7,734 nt of DNA from Pseudomonadota bacterium (GCA_023424475.1 JAFADX010000329.1:1-7734); one strand, 5' to 3'; numbered from the stretch's first letter, positions 1 through 7,079 are shown. A program made the numbers and translations. Notes: generated by a model from the sequence alone, not told the origin.

Positions 1-32
1 CAGCGCCCCGGCCCGACATCGCCGGGGCGCTG
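1..32. terminator. Perfect 12-bp stem-loop at window edge, possible terminator of an upstream gene
   Basis: Bases 1-12 (CAGCGCCCCGGC) are exactly complementary to bases 21-32, with an 8-base loop between them. The stem may extend beyond the window. No T-rich tract follows on either strand, so this would be a U-poor terminator, which is common in very GC-rich genomes, or some other RNA structure. The reading frame of the next gene is open through the hairpin, so it could also be coding sequence if that gene starts outside the window. The stem is seen directly. The terminator role is inferred. Confidence 0.4.
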
Positions 33-53
33 CGGGCCTGGCGCCGCAAGCTC

Positions 54-914
54 GTGGACGTGCCGGTGCTCGGCCCGCACCTCATGCGGCGCGAGATGGT
101 CCGGCGCTACACGGGCTATCATGGCCGCCCGCCCCGGCTCGATCCGCCGCACGGCTTCAATGCGCACGTGATCGCCCGCATCCTGCGGGACCGCGACCCG
201 CGGCTGAAGACCATCTGCGACAAGCGCGCGGTGCGCGAGGTGGTGCGCGGGATCCTCGGGGACGAGGTCCTCGTCCCCCTCCTCGGCGCGTGGGAGGACC
301 CGGCGCAGGTGCCGTGGGAGAGCCTGCCCCTTCCCTTCGTGGTGAAGCCCAACCATGCCTCGGGGCTGGTGCTTTTCGTGGACCGGCCGGAGGAGGTGGT
401 GCCCTCCACCCTCTCGGCGACGGCCGCGAGCTGGCTGGCGAAGGACTATTTCGACGGCACCTATGAATGGGGCTATCGGGGCATCCCGCGCTGCGTGCTG
501 GTCGAGCCGCGGCTGCGCGGCGCCGGCGGCGACCGGCCGGAGGAGGTGCAGGTCTTCGTCTTCGGCGGCCGCGCCAGCCACGTGCGGATCGTCACCGGCG
601 GCAAATACGCCGCCGAGCGCACCGACAACTGGTTCGACCGGGACGGGGTGCGCCAGCAGGTGCGGCTGCGGACCCCGGCCGGCACCTACCGCCTCGACCC
701 GGCCCTCGCGCGCCGCCTCGCGGAGATGGGAGAGGCTCTTGCGGCCGGCTACGTCCATCTCCGGGTGGACTTCTACCTCACCGACCAGGGGGTGCGGTTC
801 AGCGAGCTGACCCCCTACAGCCTCGCCGGCTCGGCCTTCTGGGAGCGGGAGGAACTGGACCTGCTGTTCGGCCGGCTGTGGGACGAGGGCGAGGCGCGGC
901 TCGCGCGGCGGTAG
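54..914 (+). CDS. TupA-like ATP-grasp protein (polysaccharide or peptide-ligase type), start uncertain
   Basis: The 286-residue product resembles the TupA-like ATP-grasp family, named for a Bacillus protein needed to make teichuronopeptide. Family members are usually found with cell-surface polysaccharide synthesis and presumably join an acyl group to an amine at the cost of ATP. Supporting stretches are RYTGYHGRPPRLDPPHGFN (about 18-36, the usual 'RY...G..p.l..P.tFN' entry), ICDKRAVREVV (54-64), the nucleotide-binding strand FVVKPNHASG (95-104), EWGYRGIPRCVLVEPRL (138-154), LRVDFY (236-241) and FSELTPYS (249-256). The usual FNEKI motif reads FNAHV here. The chosen GTG at 54 has no clear ribosome binding site. 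ATG 84 is an alternative, and the frame stays open to the left edge, so an earlier start is possible. Neighbours give no polysaccharide context. The family call is fairly firm, but the substrate is unknown. Confidence 0.75.
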   Translation: MDVPVLGPHLMRREMVRRYTGYHGRPPRLDPPHGFNAHVIARILRDRDPRLKTICDKRAVREVVRGILGDEVLVPLLGAWEDPAQVPWESLPLPFVVKPNHASGLVLFVDRPEEVVPSTLSATAASWLAKDYFDGTYEWGYRGIPRCVLVEPRLRGAGGDRPEEVQVFVFGGRASHVRIVTGGKYAAERTDNWFDRDGVRQQVRLRTPAGTYRLDPALARRLAEMGEALAAGYVHLRVDFYLTDQGVRFSELTPYSLAGSAFWEREELDLLFGRLWDEGEARLARR

Positions 915-920
915 CGCCGC
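905..920. terminator. Short hairpin between two convergent genes, weak terminator candidate
   Basis: GCGGCG (905-910) pairs perfectly with CGCCGC (915-920) around the loop GTAG, which includes the stop codon of the ATP-grasp gene. The hairpin spans the 10-base gap before the convergent metF stop at 925. There is no T tract. A shared, U-poor bidirectional terminator is plausible only from its position. Confidence 0.25.
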
Positions 921-924
921 CCGC

Positions 925-1866
925 CTACCCCATCCTCGGCCGCGCGCCCAGGATATGGGCGATCGCGTAGGTGAGGTCCGGTCGGTTCAGCGTATAGAAG
1001 TGGAACTCGTCCACGCCGTTGGCCTGCAGGAGCCGCACCTGCTCGGCGGCGACGACGGCCGCGACCATGCGGCGCGTCTCGGCATCCTCCTCGAGCCCCT
1101 CGAAGAGACGCCCCATCCAGGCCGGCACGCCGGCCCCGCACATGGCGGAGAACTTCACCACCTGCTGGAAGTTCGTCACCGGCAGGATCCCCGGCACGAT
1201 CGGCACCGTGATGCCCTTCGCCAGGCAGCGGTCGATGAAGCGCAGGTAGACCCCGGTGTCGAAGAAATACTGGGTGATCGCGCGGGTCGCGCCCGCATCG
1301 ATCTTGCGCTTCAGGAAGTCGAGGTCCGCATCGGCCGAGACCGCGGCCGGATGCCCCTCGGGGTAGGCGCCGACGCTGACCTCGAAATCCCCGATGCGCT
1401 TCAGCCCGCGCACGAGGTCCTCGGCCTGGGCATAGCCGCCCGGATGGGGGGAGTAGGTGCTGGCGCCGGCCGGCGGGTCGCCGCGCAGGGCGACGATGTG
1501 GCGCACCCCGGCTTCCCAGTAGCGGCGGGCGACGGCATCCACCTCCTCCCGCGTCGCGCCGACGCAGGTCAGGTGGGCGGCCGGCGTCAGGGAGGTCTCG
1601 GAGACGATGCGCGCGACGGTCTGGTGGGTGCGTTCCTGGGTCGAGCCGCCAGCGCCGTAGGTGACCGAGACGAAGCGGGGGGCCAGCGGCTCGAGGCGCC
1701 GGATACAGGCCCAGAGCTGTTCCTCGAGCCGGTCCGTCTTCGGCGGGAAGAACTCGAAGGACAGGCGCGGCGCCGGCAGGTCGGACGGCGCGGGCAGCCC
1801 CGCCACCCTCGGCCCGGTCAGCCAGCGGGCCAGGGTCCCGCTCATCGCGTCGTTCATCGCGCCCAT
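925..1866 (-). CDS. metF: 5,10-methylenetetrahydrofolate reductase
   Basis: This cytoplasmic FAD enzyme reduces 5,10-methylene-THF to 5-methyl-THF, the methyl donor for methionine synthase. The 313-residue product spans the usual bacterial MetF length as a single TIM barrel. Visible hallmarks are LSFEFFPPKT near the N-terminus with the catalytic Glu38 (Glu28 of E. coli), VTYGAGGST (68-76), HLTCVG (98-103), ALRGDPP with Asp130 (E. coli Asp120) near the flavin, ITQYFFD with Gln199 (E. coli Gln183), VPGILPVTNFQQ, and a C-terminal FYTLNRPDLTYAI. A longer frame begins at GTG 1887. I chose ATG 1866 because AGAGGA lies six bases before it; ATG 1857 is also possible. The gene is convergent with the ATP-grasp gene and divergent from mlaA. 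No methionine-synthase or homocysteine genes are adjacent. The assignment is near certain, and only the start is open. Confidence 0.97.
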   Translation of the reverse strand: MGAMNDAMSGTLARWLTGPRVAGLPAPSDLPAPRLSFEFFPPKTDRLEEQLWACIRRLEPLAPRFVSVTYGAGGSTQERTHQTVARIVSETSLTPAAHLTCVGATREEVDAVARRYWEAGVRHIVALRGDPPAGASTYSPHPGGYAQAEDLVRGLKRIGDFEVSVGAYPEGHPAAVSADADLDFLKRKIDAGATRAITQYFFDTGVYLRFIDRCLAKGITVPIVPGILPVTNFQQVVKFSAMCGAGVPAWMGRLFEGLEEDAETRRMVAAVVAAEQVRLLQANGVDEFHFYTLNRPDLTYAIAHILGARPRMG

Positions 1867-1887
1867 CCTCGATCCTCTGCCCCGCAC

Positions 1888-1900
1888 CCGCCGGGGGCGG
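1888..1900 (-). other. Small hairpin in the metF leader
   Basis: CCGCC (1888-1892) and GGCGG (1896-1900) pair around a three-base loop, 21 bases upstream of the chosen metF ATG. The RNA form would lie just 5' of the putative AGAGGA ribosome binding site without covering it. I see no conserved riboswitch core here. The structure may simply reflect high GC content. Confidence 0.2.
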
Positions 1901-1935
1901 CTCCTCTGGCCTGTCGCGGCCGGGCTGGCAAGGGT

Positions 1936-1954
1936 CCGCCGCGGTTTGCGGCGG
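1936..1954. other. Perfect 7-bp stem-loop in metF-mlaA intergenic region
   Basis: CCGCCGC (1936-1942) and GCGGCGG (1948-1954) are exact complements with a five-base loop. It lies within the probable metF leader, about 70 bases upstream of the metF start, and on the other strand about 130 bases upstream of mlaA. In the metF RNA it is followed by GACCC rather than a U tract, so it does not look like a classical attenuator. Its function is unknown. Confidence 0.3.
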
Positions 1955-2000
1955 TGCGCAGCATCCTGCTACGAAGCACAACATCGCGCAGCGCGCTCTC

Positions 2001-2017
2001 GCGGCTAGACTAGCCGC
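2001..2017. promoter_or_regulatory. Palindrome in the divergent metF/mlaA promoter region (possible operator)
   Basis: GCGGCTA (2001-2007) and TAGCCGC (2011-2017) form a perfect inverted repeat around GAC. Its core CTAGACTAG is almost symmetric and resembles a -10 element on both strands (TAGACT on plus, TAGTCT on minus). The position between two divergent genes fits a regulator site or overlapping promoters. No regulator gene is in the window. The palindrome is observed, and the operator reading is inferred. Confidence 0.4.
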
Positions 2018-2034
2018 CCGGATTTCGGTCACAA
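2007..2034 (-). promoter_or_regulatory. Candidate metF promoter
   Basis: Reading the minus strand, TTGTGA (plus positions 2029-2034) is followed after 16 bases by TAGTCT (plus positions 2007-2012). This is a rough match to a housekeeping -35/-10 pair, and the -10 falls inside the palindrome at 2001-2017. Transcription from here would give a leader of about 130 bases before the metF start. The match is weak: three of six at -10. Confidence 0.25.
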
Positions 2035-2086
2035 GACGCCGATCCGACCCGTTCCTAGGCTGGACCGAAGGCAGTATTCCGCCTCC

Positions 2087-2908
2087 ATGCGCAACTCCTC
2101 CGCTTTTCACCTCGCGGCCGGTGCCTTGGCCCTCGCCCTGCTGACGGGCGGCTGCGCGACGCCGCCCGGCGACGACGACCCCGAAGGCCAGGCCGAGTTC
2201 CGGCAGAACAACGACCCCTTCGAGCCCGCCAACCGGACGATGTTCGAGATCCATGAGGCGATCGACAAGGCAGTGCTGCAGCCGATCGCCGAGGCCTATC
2301 GCGACGTGCTGCCACAGCCCGTGCGCACCGGCATCCGCAACATGCTGGGCAACCTGCGCTCGCCCGTGATCCTCGCCAACGACCTCATGCAGGGGAACTT
2401 CACCCGCGCGAGGGTCACGCTCGGCCGCTTCATGGTCAATTCGACCCTCGGGCTCGCCGGGCTCCTCGACGTGGCGACCGACTGGGGCACGCCCGGCCAC
2501 AGCGAGGATTTCGGCCAGACCCTCGCCGTCTGGGGCGTCGGGGAGGGCTTCTACATGTTCGTCCCGCTGCTCGGCCCCTCCTCCCCCCGCGACGTGGCAG
2601 GCCAGGGCGCGGACCTCGCCATCAATCCGCTGAGCTGGCTCGGCCAGGGGCTGGTGGTGGACGCGGCGGGCTGGACCCAGCTCGGCCTCACGGTGGTCGA
2701 CACGCGCGAGGCCCTGCTCGACCCGATCGACCAGTTGCGCGCGACCTCGCTCGACCCCTACTCGACCCTCAGATCCGCCTATCGCCAGCGGCGCGGCTAC
2801 GAGATCCGCAACGAAGAGGACCGCGGCCGCGTCGTCGGACCGTCCGGGGTCACCGGCTATGGCCAGGGCGTCACCCAACCCGAGCCCGCGCACCCCCCCG
2901 CGCGGTGA
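2087..2908 (+). CDS. mlaA: MlaA/VacJ-family outer-membrane lipoprotein
   Basis: MlaA sits in the inner leaflet of the outer membrane, usually with porins, and removes mislocalised phospholipids from the outer leaflet. It passes them to the periplasmic carrier MlaC. The 273-residue protein starts with a lipoprotein signal (hydrophobic residues 8-20) ending in the lipobox LTGGC with Cys23. Family hallmarks follow: NDPFEPANR (42-50), GLLDVATDWG (125-134), EDFGQTLAVWGVGEGFY (140-156), VPLLGPSSPRD (159-169) and LDPYSTLRSAYRQRR (222-236). The last 25 or so residues are Gly/Pro-rich and probably disordered. There is no good ribosome binding site before ATG 2087 (GAAGG is 15 bases away), yet no other start gives a signal peptide. 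mlaC begins 26 bases downstream, so the two are probably one operon. Confidence 0.95.
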   Translation: MRNSSAFHLAAGALALALLTGGCATPPGDDDPEGQAEFRQNNDPFEPANRTMFEIHEAIDKAVLQPIAEAYRDVLPQPVRTGIRNMLGNLRSPVILANDLMQGNFTRARVTLGRFMVNSTLGLAGLLDVATDWGTPGHSEDFGQTLAVWGVGEGFYMFVPLLGPSSPRDVAGQGADLAINPLSWLGQGLVVDAAGWTQLGLTVVDTREALLDPIDQLRATSLDPYSTLRSAYRQRRGYEIRNEEDRGRVVGPSGVTGYGQGVTQPEPAHPPAR

Positions 2909-2923
2909 CTGGGAAATTCCGCC

Positions 2924-2928
2924 AGAGG
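2924..2928 (+). promoter_or_regulatory. Ribosome binding site fixing the mlaC start
   Basis: AGAGG lies six bases before ATG 2935. It favours that start over the in-frame GTG 2905, which overlaps the mlaA stop, and over ATG 2944. Confidence 0.6.
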
Positions 2929-2934
2929 TCACAT

Positions 2935-3576
2935 ATGCAAGCCATGCACCGTCGCCTCATCCTGTCCTCCCCCCTCGTCGCCGCCGCGGTCCTCGCCCTG
3001 CCGCCCGCGGCGCGCGCCGAGATGGAACTGTCCCGCGCCACATCGTTCATCCAGACCGCGGGCAACGACCTCGTCGCCGCCATCAACGACCCGCGGCTGA
3101 ACCTGAATGCGCGGCGGGAGCGCGTGGCGACGATCCTGCGCCGGACCATCGACATCGAGGGGACGGGCCGCTTCATCCTCGGCCGCTACGTCCGCCAGGC
3201 CACGCCCGCCGAGCTCGCGGAATACAACCGCCTGTTCGACGACATCATCGTGCGCAACCTGTCCGCCCGCTTCGGCGAGTATCGCGGGGTGAAGTTCTCC
3301 CTCGGCCGCAGCCAGCAGCGGACGGAGGAGGACGCACTGGTCAACACCATCGTGGAGCGGCCGAACACGCCCCCCTTCTCGCTCGACTGGCGCGTCAGCG
3401 AGATCGGCGGACGCCCCAAGGTGGTCGACGTGATCGCCGAGGGCACCTCCCTGCGCCTGACCACGCGCAGCGAGTATTCGGCCGTCATCCAGCGCAACGG
3501 CGGCAAGGTGGCGGCGCTGCTGGACGCCATGCGCAACCAGATCGCCCAGCTGGCGGCACGCGAGGGCCGGGGCTGA
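2935..3576 (+). CDS. mlaC: MlaC/Ttg2D-family periplasmic phospholipid-binding protein
   Basis: MlaC shuttles phospholipid across the periplasm between the outer-membrane MlaA-porin complex and the inner-membrane MlaFEDB ABC complex. From ATG 2935 the product is 213 residues, the usual family size. A Sec signal peptide (HRRLI then a hydrophobic run to about 22) ends with ARA before Glu29. The mature domain shows the family pattern: ATILRRTIDIEGTGRFILGRYVRQAT (broken here as ATILRRTIDIEG, about 65-76, and FILGRYVRQAT, 80-90), then FDDIIVRNLSARFGEYRG (101-118), VVDVIAEGTSLRLTTRSEY (163-181) and a C-terminal helix KVAALLDAMRNQIAQL (191-206). It lies 26 bases after mlaA, so co-expression is likely. 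The mlaFED genes normally found with mlaC in many proteobacteria are not adjacent on either side. The family call is firm. Confidence 0.93.
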   Translation: MQAMHRRLILSSPLVAAAVLALPPAARAEMELSRATSFIQTAGNDLVAAINDPRLNLNARRERVATILRRTIDIEGTGRFILGRYVRQATPAELAEYNRLFDDIIVRNLSARFGEYRGVKFSLGRSQQRTEEDALVNTIVERPNTPPFSLDWRVSEIGGRPKVVDVIAEGTSLRLTTRSEYSAVIQRNGGKVAALLDAMRNQIAQLAAREGRG

Positions 3577-3585
3577 TCCAGGCAT

Positions 3586-3620
3586 CTTGACGCCGATCAA
3601 GACGAGGGGCCTGCCCCTCG
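3586..3620 (+). terminator. Two tandem hairpins after mlaC, candidate terminator
   Basis: CTTGA (3586-3590) pairs with TCAAG (3597-3601). Immediately after it, CGAGGGG (3603-3609) pairs with CCCCTCG (3614-3620) around CCTG. They lie in the 82-base gap between mlaC and the next gene. No run of T follows the second stem. The placement supports termination or an RNA-stability role for the mlaA-mlaC transcript. Confidence 0.4.
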
Positions 3621-3658
3621 CCTAGCCTGTCCGCCTGTCCGGAATGGGAAGCGGATCG

Positions 3659-4111
3659 ATGACCGAGCATGTCCCGTCGCTCAACCTGCGCGACCTCTTC
3701 GCGGCGAAGGACGCCGCGGCCGCGAAGCGGCGCGCCGAGGAAGCCGCGGCCGAGGAGCACAAAAAGGCGGAGCTGGCGGCCTTCTCCGAGCGTGTCCGGA
3801 GCTACGAGATCACCGACGAGGACCGGGACCGTGCCGTCACGCGCATCCGCAAGGCCTTCGAGGCCGGCGAGCGCGAGCTCATGCTGATCAAGTTCCCGTC
3901 GGTGCTCTGCGAGGATGGCGGGCGGCGCATCAACAACCACCTCGCGGGCTGGCAGGACACCCTGCCGGGCGTGTTCAACAAGGTCTACGAGTGGTGGGAG
4001 CGGGAACTGAAGCCGGGCGGCTTCACCTTCGCCGCCCGCGTCATCGACTATCCCGGCGGCATGCCGGGGGATATCGGGATCTTCATCGGCTGGCCGCAGA
4101 GCCTGGACTGA
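3659..4111 (+). CDS. Uncharacterised 150-residue protein with Ala/Glu/Lys-rich N-terminal helix
   Basis: I do not recognise a family. The product is soluble by appearance, with no signal peptide or membrane segment. Residues 10-48 are rich in Ala, Glu, Lys and Arg and should form a long, possibly coiled-coil helix. Residues 50-74 continue as a charged helix (ITDEDRDRAVTRIRKAFEAG). Residues 75-150 look like a compact domain with LMLIKFPSVLCEDGGRR, INNHLAGWQDTLPG, VYEWWERELKPGGF and a closing IGIFIGWPQSLD. Cys84 is the only cysteine. The frame also has ATG at 3644, but ATG 3659 is better placed after GGGAAGCGGA. It follows mlaC by 82 bases with hairpins between, so it is probably a separate unit. 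Codon use matches its neighbours, which supports a real gene. Function unknown. Confidence 0.75.
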   Translation: MTEHVPSLNLRDLFAAKDAAAAKRRAEEAAAEEHKKAELAAFSERVRSYEITDEDRDRAVTRIRKAFEAGERELMLIKFPSVLCEDGGRRINNHLAGWQDTLPGVFNKVYEWWERELKPGGFTFAARVIDYPGGMPGDIGIFIGWPQSLD

Positions 4112-4178
4112 CAAGCGGACGAAGGTCCGGGCTGCGGCCCGCAGGGCCGGGCGCCCGAAGGAGCGCCGGCGCGCCGCA

Positions 4179-4228
4179 GCAGGCGCCGGCGGTGCCGGGA
4201 GCATGGAGGCGGCCGGTCCGGCGCCTGC
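4179..4228. repeat. Perfect 11-bp inverted repeat
   Basis: GCAGGCGCCGG (4179-4189) and CCGGCGCCTGC (4218-4228) are exact reverse complements separated by 28 bases. Each arm contains the palindrome GGCGCC. It may form a large hairpin in either transcript reading into the gap between the convergent genes. Confidence 0.45.
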
Positions 4229-4260
4229 GGCGGACGGGCGCGAAACCCTCGCCCGCCCGG

Positions 4261-4279
4261 CCCGGTGCCGAACACCGGG
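4261..4279 (-). terminator. Hairpin just after the GNAT gene, candidate terminator
   Basis: CCCGGTG (4261-4267) and CACCGGG (4273-4279) pair perfectly around a five-base loop. The hairpin starts nine bases past the stop codon of the minus-strand acetyltransferase, the classical place for a terminator. On that strand the following bases are GCCGGGC rather than T-rich, so efficiency is doubtful. Confidence 0.4.
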
Positions 4280-4288
4280 GGCGCCGCG

Positions 4289-4813
4289 TCAGGCGCGGCT
4301 CTCGAACACCAGCATCCGGTGGCCCTGGTGGCGGAACTCGCCGGCCGGCGCCATGCCGATATCGGCCATCACGGCGCGCGACGCGACATTCTCCTCCCGC
4401 GCCACCGCGATGATGCGCGGCAGGCCGGCGCGATGGCCGAAGGCGAGCGCGGCGCGCGCCGCTTCCCGCGCATAGCCCTTGCCGCGACATTCGGGCCAGA
4501 GCGCATAGCGCAGTGCCACGCCGCGCCCGTCGGGCCGTTCCATGAGGCCGCAGATGCCGAGGAATTCGCCTGTCCCGCGTTCGAAGACGCACCAGGTGCC
4601 GTAGCCGCGCACCTCCCAGAAGTCGATGTCGTCCTCGAGTTCCTCGGCCGTCCGCCCGGGCGTGCGTATCCCGTGCAGCATCCAGCCGAAGACGCGCTCA
4701 TCGGCCTTCAGGCGGCTGAGGTCCGGCAGGTTCTCCTTGCCGGGCGGGATCATCATCAGCCGTTCGGTGCGGACGATCCGGTGGGATTTCAGCGCCTGGA
4801 TGGCCGCGCTCAT
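4289..4813 (-). CDS. GNAT-family N-acetyltransferase, RimJ/RimL type
   Basis: It transfers an acetyl group from acetyl-CoA to an amine, probably a protein N-terminus or a small molecule; the substrate cannot be told from sequence. The 174 residues have the Acetyltransf_3 pattern: RTERLMM (15-21) at the N-terminus, an acidic helix TAEELEDDIDFWE (55-67), strands GTWCVFERGTGEFLGICGL (72-90), the strand ALRYALWPECRGKGYAREA (100-118) carrying the acetyl-CoA pyrophosphate loop R110-G-K-G-Y-A115, then IIAVAREENVASRAV (134-148) with the typical Asn142, and GMAPAGEF (153-160). The ATG at 4813 is preceded by GGGAGGG at good spacing, so the start is well supported. It lies downstream of ettA on the same strand, but a strong hairpin separates them, which suggests its own promoter. 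Confidence 0.9.
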   Translation of the reverse strand: MSAAIQALKSHRIVRTERLMMIPPGKENLPDLSRLKADERVFGWMLHGIRTPGRTAEELEDDIDFWEVRGYGTWCVFERGTGEFLGICGLMERPDGRGVALRYALWPECRGKGYAREAARAALAFGHRAGLPRIIAVAREENVASRAVMADIGMAPAGEFRHQGHRMLVFESRA

Positions 4814-4853
4814 CTGCGCCCTCCCCTGGATGGGCTCATCAGCCGCGTGGGGG

Positions 4854-4872
4854 CTGTCCTGGTGACGGACAG
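4854..4872. other. 6-bp stem-loop between ettA terminator and GNAT gene
   Basis: CTGTCC (4854-4859) pairs perfectly with GGACAG (4867-4872) around TGGTGAC. It abuts the larger ettA terminator hairpin. It could be a second termination stem or an operator in front of the acetyltransferase gene, whose promoter should lie in the roughly 60 bases 4814-4873. I see no clear -35/-10 pair there. Confidence 0.3.
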
Positions 4873-4873
4873 A

Positions 4874-4913
4874 GAAAGGAGGTGGTTCGGGGGAGTTCCC
4901 TCCCCCGCTCCTT

Positions 4914-4915
<2 letters not shown>
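4874..4915 (-). terminator. Bipartite intrinsic terminator of ettA overlapping its stop codon
   Basis: The inner stem CGGGGGAG (4888-4895) / CTCCCCCG (4900-4907) has loop TTCC. The outer stem GAAAGGAG (4874-4881) / CTCCTTTC (4908-4915) adds another 8 bp, leaving only a 6-base one-sided bulge (GTGGTT, 4882-4887). In the ettA RNA the outer stem begins inside the UGA stop codon, and the 3' arm ends CUCCUUUCUCU, a moderately U-rich tail. This is the best terminator in the window. Confidence 0.7.
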
Positions 4916-6593
<1,678 letters not shown>

Positions 6594-6631
6594 GGGGCGG
6601 AGAACCTGCGAAGGGGGATGGGTTGCGGGGG

Positions 6632-6660
6632 GTTCTACGTCCCGCGGCCCCCTGCGCCAA
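6632..6660 (-). promoter_or_regulatory. Candidate ettA promoter
   Basis: On the minus strand TTGGCG (plus positions 6655-6660) and TAGAAC (plus positions 6632-6637) are separated by the ideal 17 bases. Each box matches the housekeeping consensus at four of six positions. It would give a leader of roughly 30 bases to the ettA ATG at 6593. Part of it lies in the inverted repeat at 6638-6705. Confidence 0.4.
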
Positions 6661-6705
6661 GGCTCGCGGGCCGGCCGCGGAGGCGCCGGCAGCGGCCGCG
6701 GGACG
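6638..6705. repeat. Perfect 12-bp inverted repeat in the ettA divergent promoter region
   Basis: CGTCCCGCGGCC (6638-6649) and GGCCGCGGGACG (6694-6705) are exact reverse complements, 44 bases apart. The left arm fills most of the spacer of the candidate ettA promoter. The repeat could be a paired protein-binding site or a cruciform. The bases between the arms are also rich in small GC palindromes such as CCGGCC. Confidence 0.5.
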
Positions 6706-6811
6706 GTTCCGACGCCGGGACCCGGCATGTGGGCGGCAAAGGAGACGAAACATTTCCTCGGCGGCGGGCGCAATCCGGGCGAGAAAGAGTCGAAACCGGA
6801 CTGACGCAGAG

Positions 6812-7063
6812 ATGGATGCCACCGCCACGCCGCGCCGCCCCCGCCTGATCCGCCGGCTTTTCCTGCTCTTCAACCTCGGCATGGCCGGCTGGTTCCTGCT
6901 CGCGCTCGGCTCGGCGATCGCGCAATACCTCGCCGCCGAATCGGAGGGCGTGCGGACCGGAACCGCCACGGGCGCCGAGATGGGCATGGGGGCGCTGCTG
7001 CTGGCCTGGCTGGCCGGCGGCTTCGTCCTGGGCGGCGTGGCGCTGGCGGTGGGCCGGCGCTGA
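6812..7063 (+). CDS. Small protein with two predicted transmembrane helices
   Basis: The 83-residue product begins with a basic N-terminus (TPRRPRLIRR, 6-15), followed by two hydrophobic segments at about 16-38 (LFLLFNLGMAGWFLLALGS and on) and 58-80 (MGMGALLLAWLAGG and on). They are joined by a hydrophilic loop of some 18 residues with Glu and Arg. Positive charges at both ends (RRPRLIRR and the final GRR) predict both termini in the cytoplasm. I recognise no family; many bacteria have similar small inner-membrane proteins. The reading frame continues open upstream, but that part is Arg/Ala-rich and unlike protein, so ATG 6812 is preferred even though the only nearby purines (GCAGAG) lie too close for a standard ribosome binding site. 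The gene is divergent from ettA. Confidence 0.65.
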   Translation: MDATATPRRPRLIRRLFLLFNLGMAGWFLLALGSAIAQYLAAESEGVRTGTATGAEMGMGALLLAWLAGGFVLGGVALAVGRR

Positions 7064-7079
7064 GGGCTTCCGCGCTCGC

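Larger units (their letters stand above)
4112..4288. other. Convergent intergenic region with multiple inverted repeats
   Basis: This 177-base stretch lies between the ends of two convergent genes. It holds no convincing gene. It contains CGGGC/GCCCG (4128-4141), GGCGC/GCGCC (4150-4167), a perfect 11-bp inverted repeat at 4179-4189 and 4218-4228, and a perfect 7-bp stem at 4261-4279. It most likely works as a bidirectional termination zone, although none of the stems has a proper T tract. Confidence 0.5.

Noticed and set aside
1867..2000. A SAM-II, SAH or cobalamin riboswitch before metF
   Set aside because: I could not line up the conserved core sequences of these classes; only generic GC hairpins are visible.
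815..2932. A 705-codon minus-strand open frame spanning metF and mlaA
   Set aside because: It covers metF in another frame and runs opposite mlaA. Its translation is Arg/Gly/Ala/Pro-rich low-complexity sequence with no family motif. Long antisense frames are expected at this GC content because stop codons are rare.
2905..2934. GTG start for mlaC overlapping the mlaA stop codon
   Set aside because: It would add ten polar residues before the signal peptide, while ATG 2935 has AGAGG at good spacing.
4112..4288. Repeat cluster as a CRISPR array or mobile-element end
   Set aside because: The repeats are inverted, unequal and few, with no regular spacing, no target-site duplication and no transposase gene nearby.
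6594..6773. 60-codon N-terminal extension of ettA
   Set aside because: The added residues are Pro/Arg-rich, absent from EttA proteins, and cover the predicted promoter. The family N-terminus begins exactly at the ATG at 6593.
6727..6804. 25-codon open frame ending eight bases before the small membrane-protein gene, possible leader peptide
   Set aside because: There is no ribosome binding site and no run of regulatory codons. It is too short to support without conservation data.
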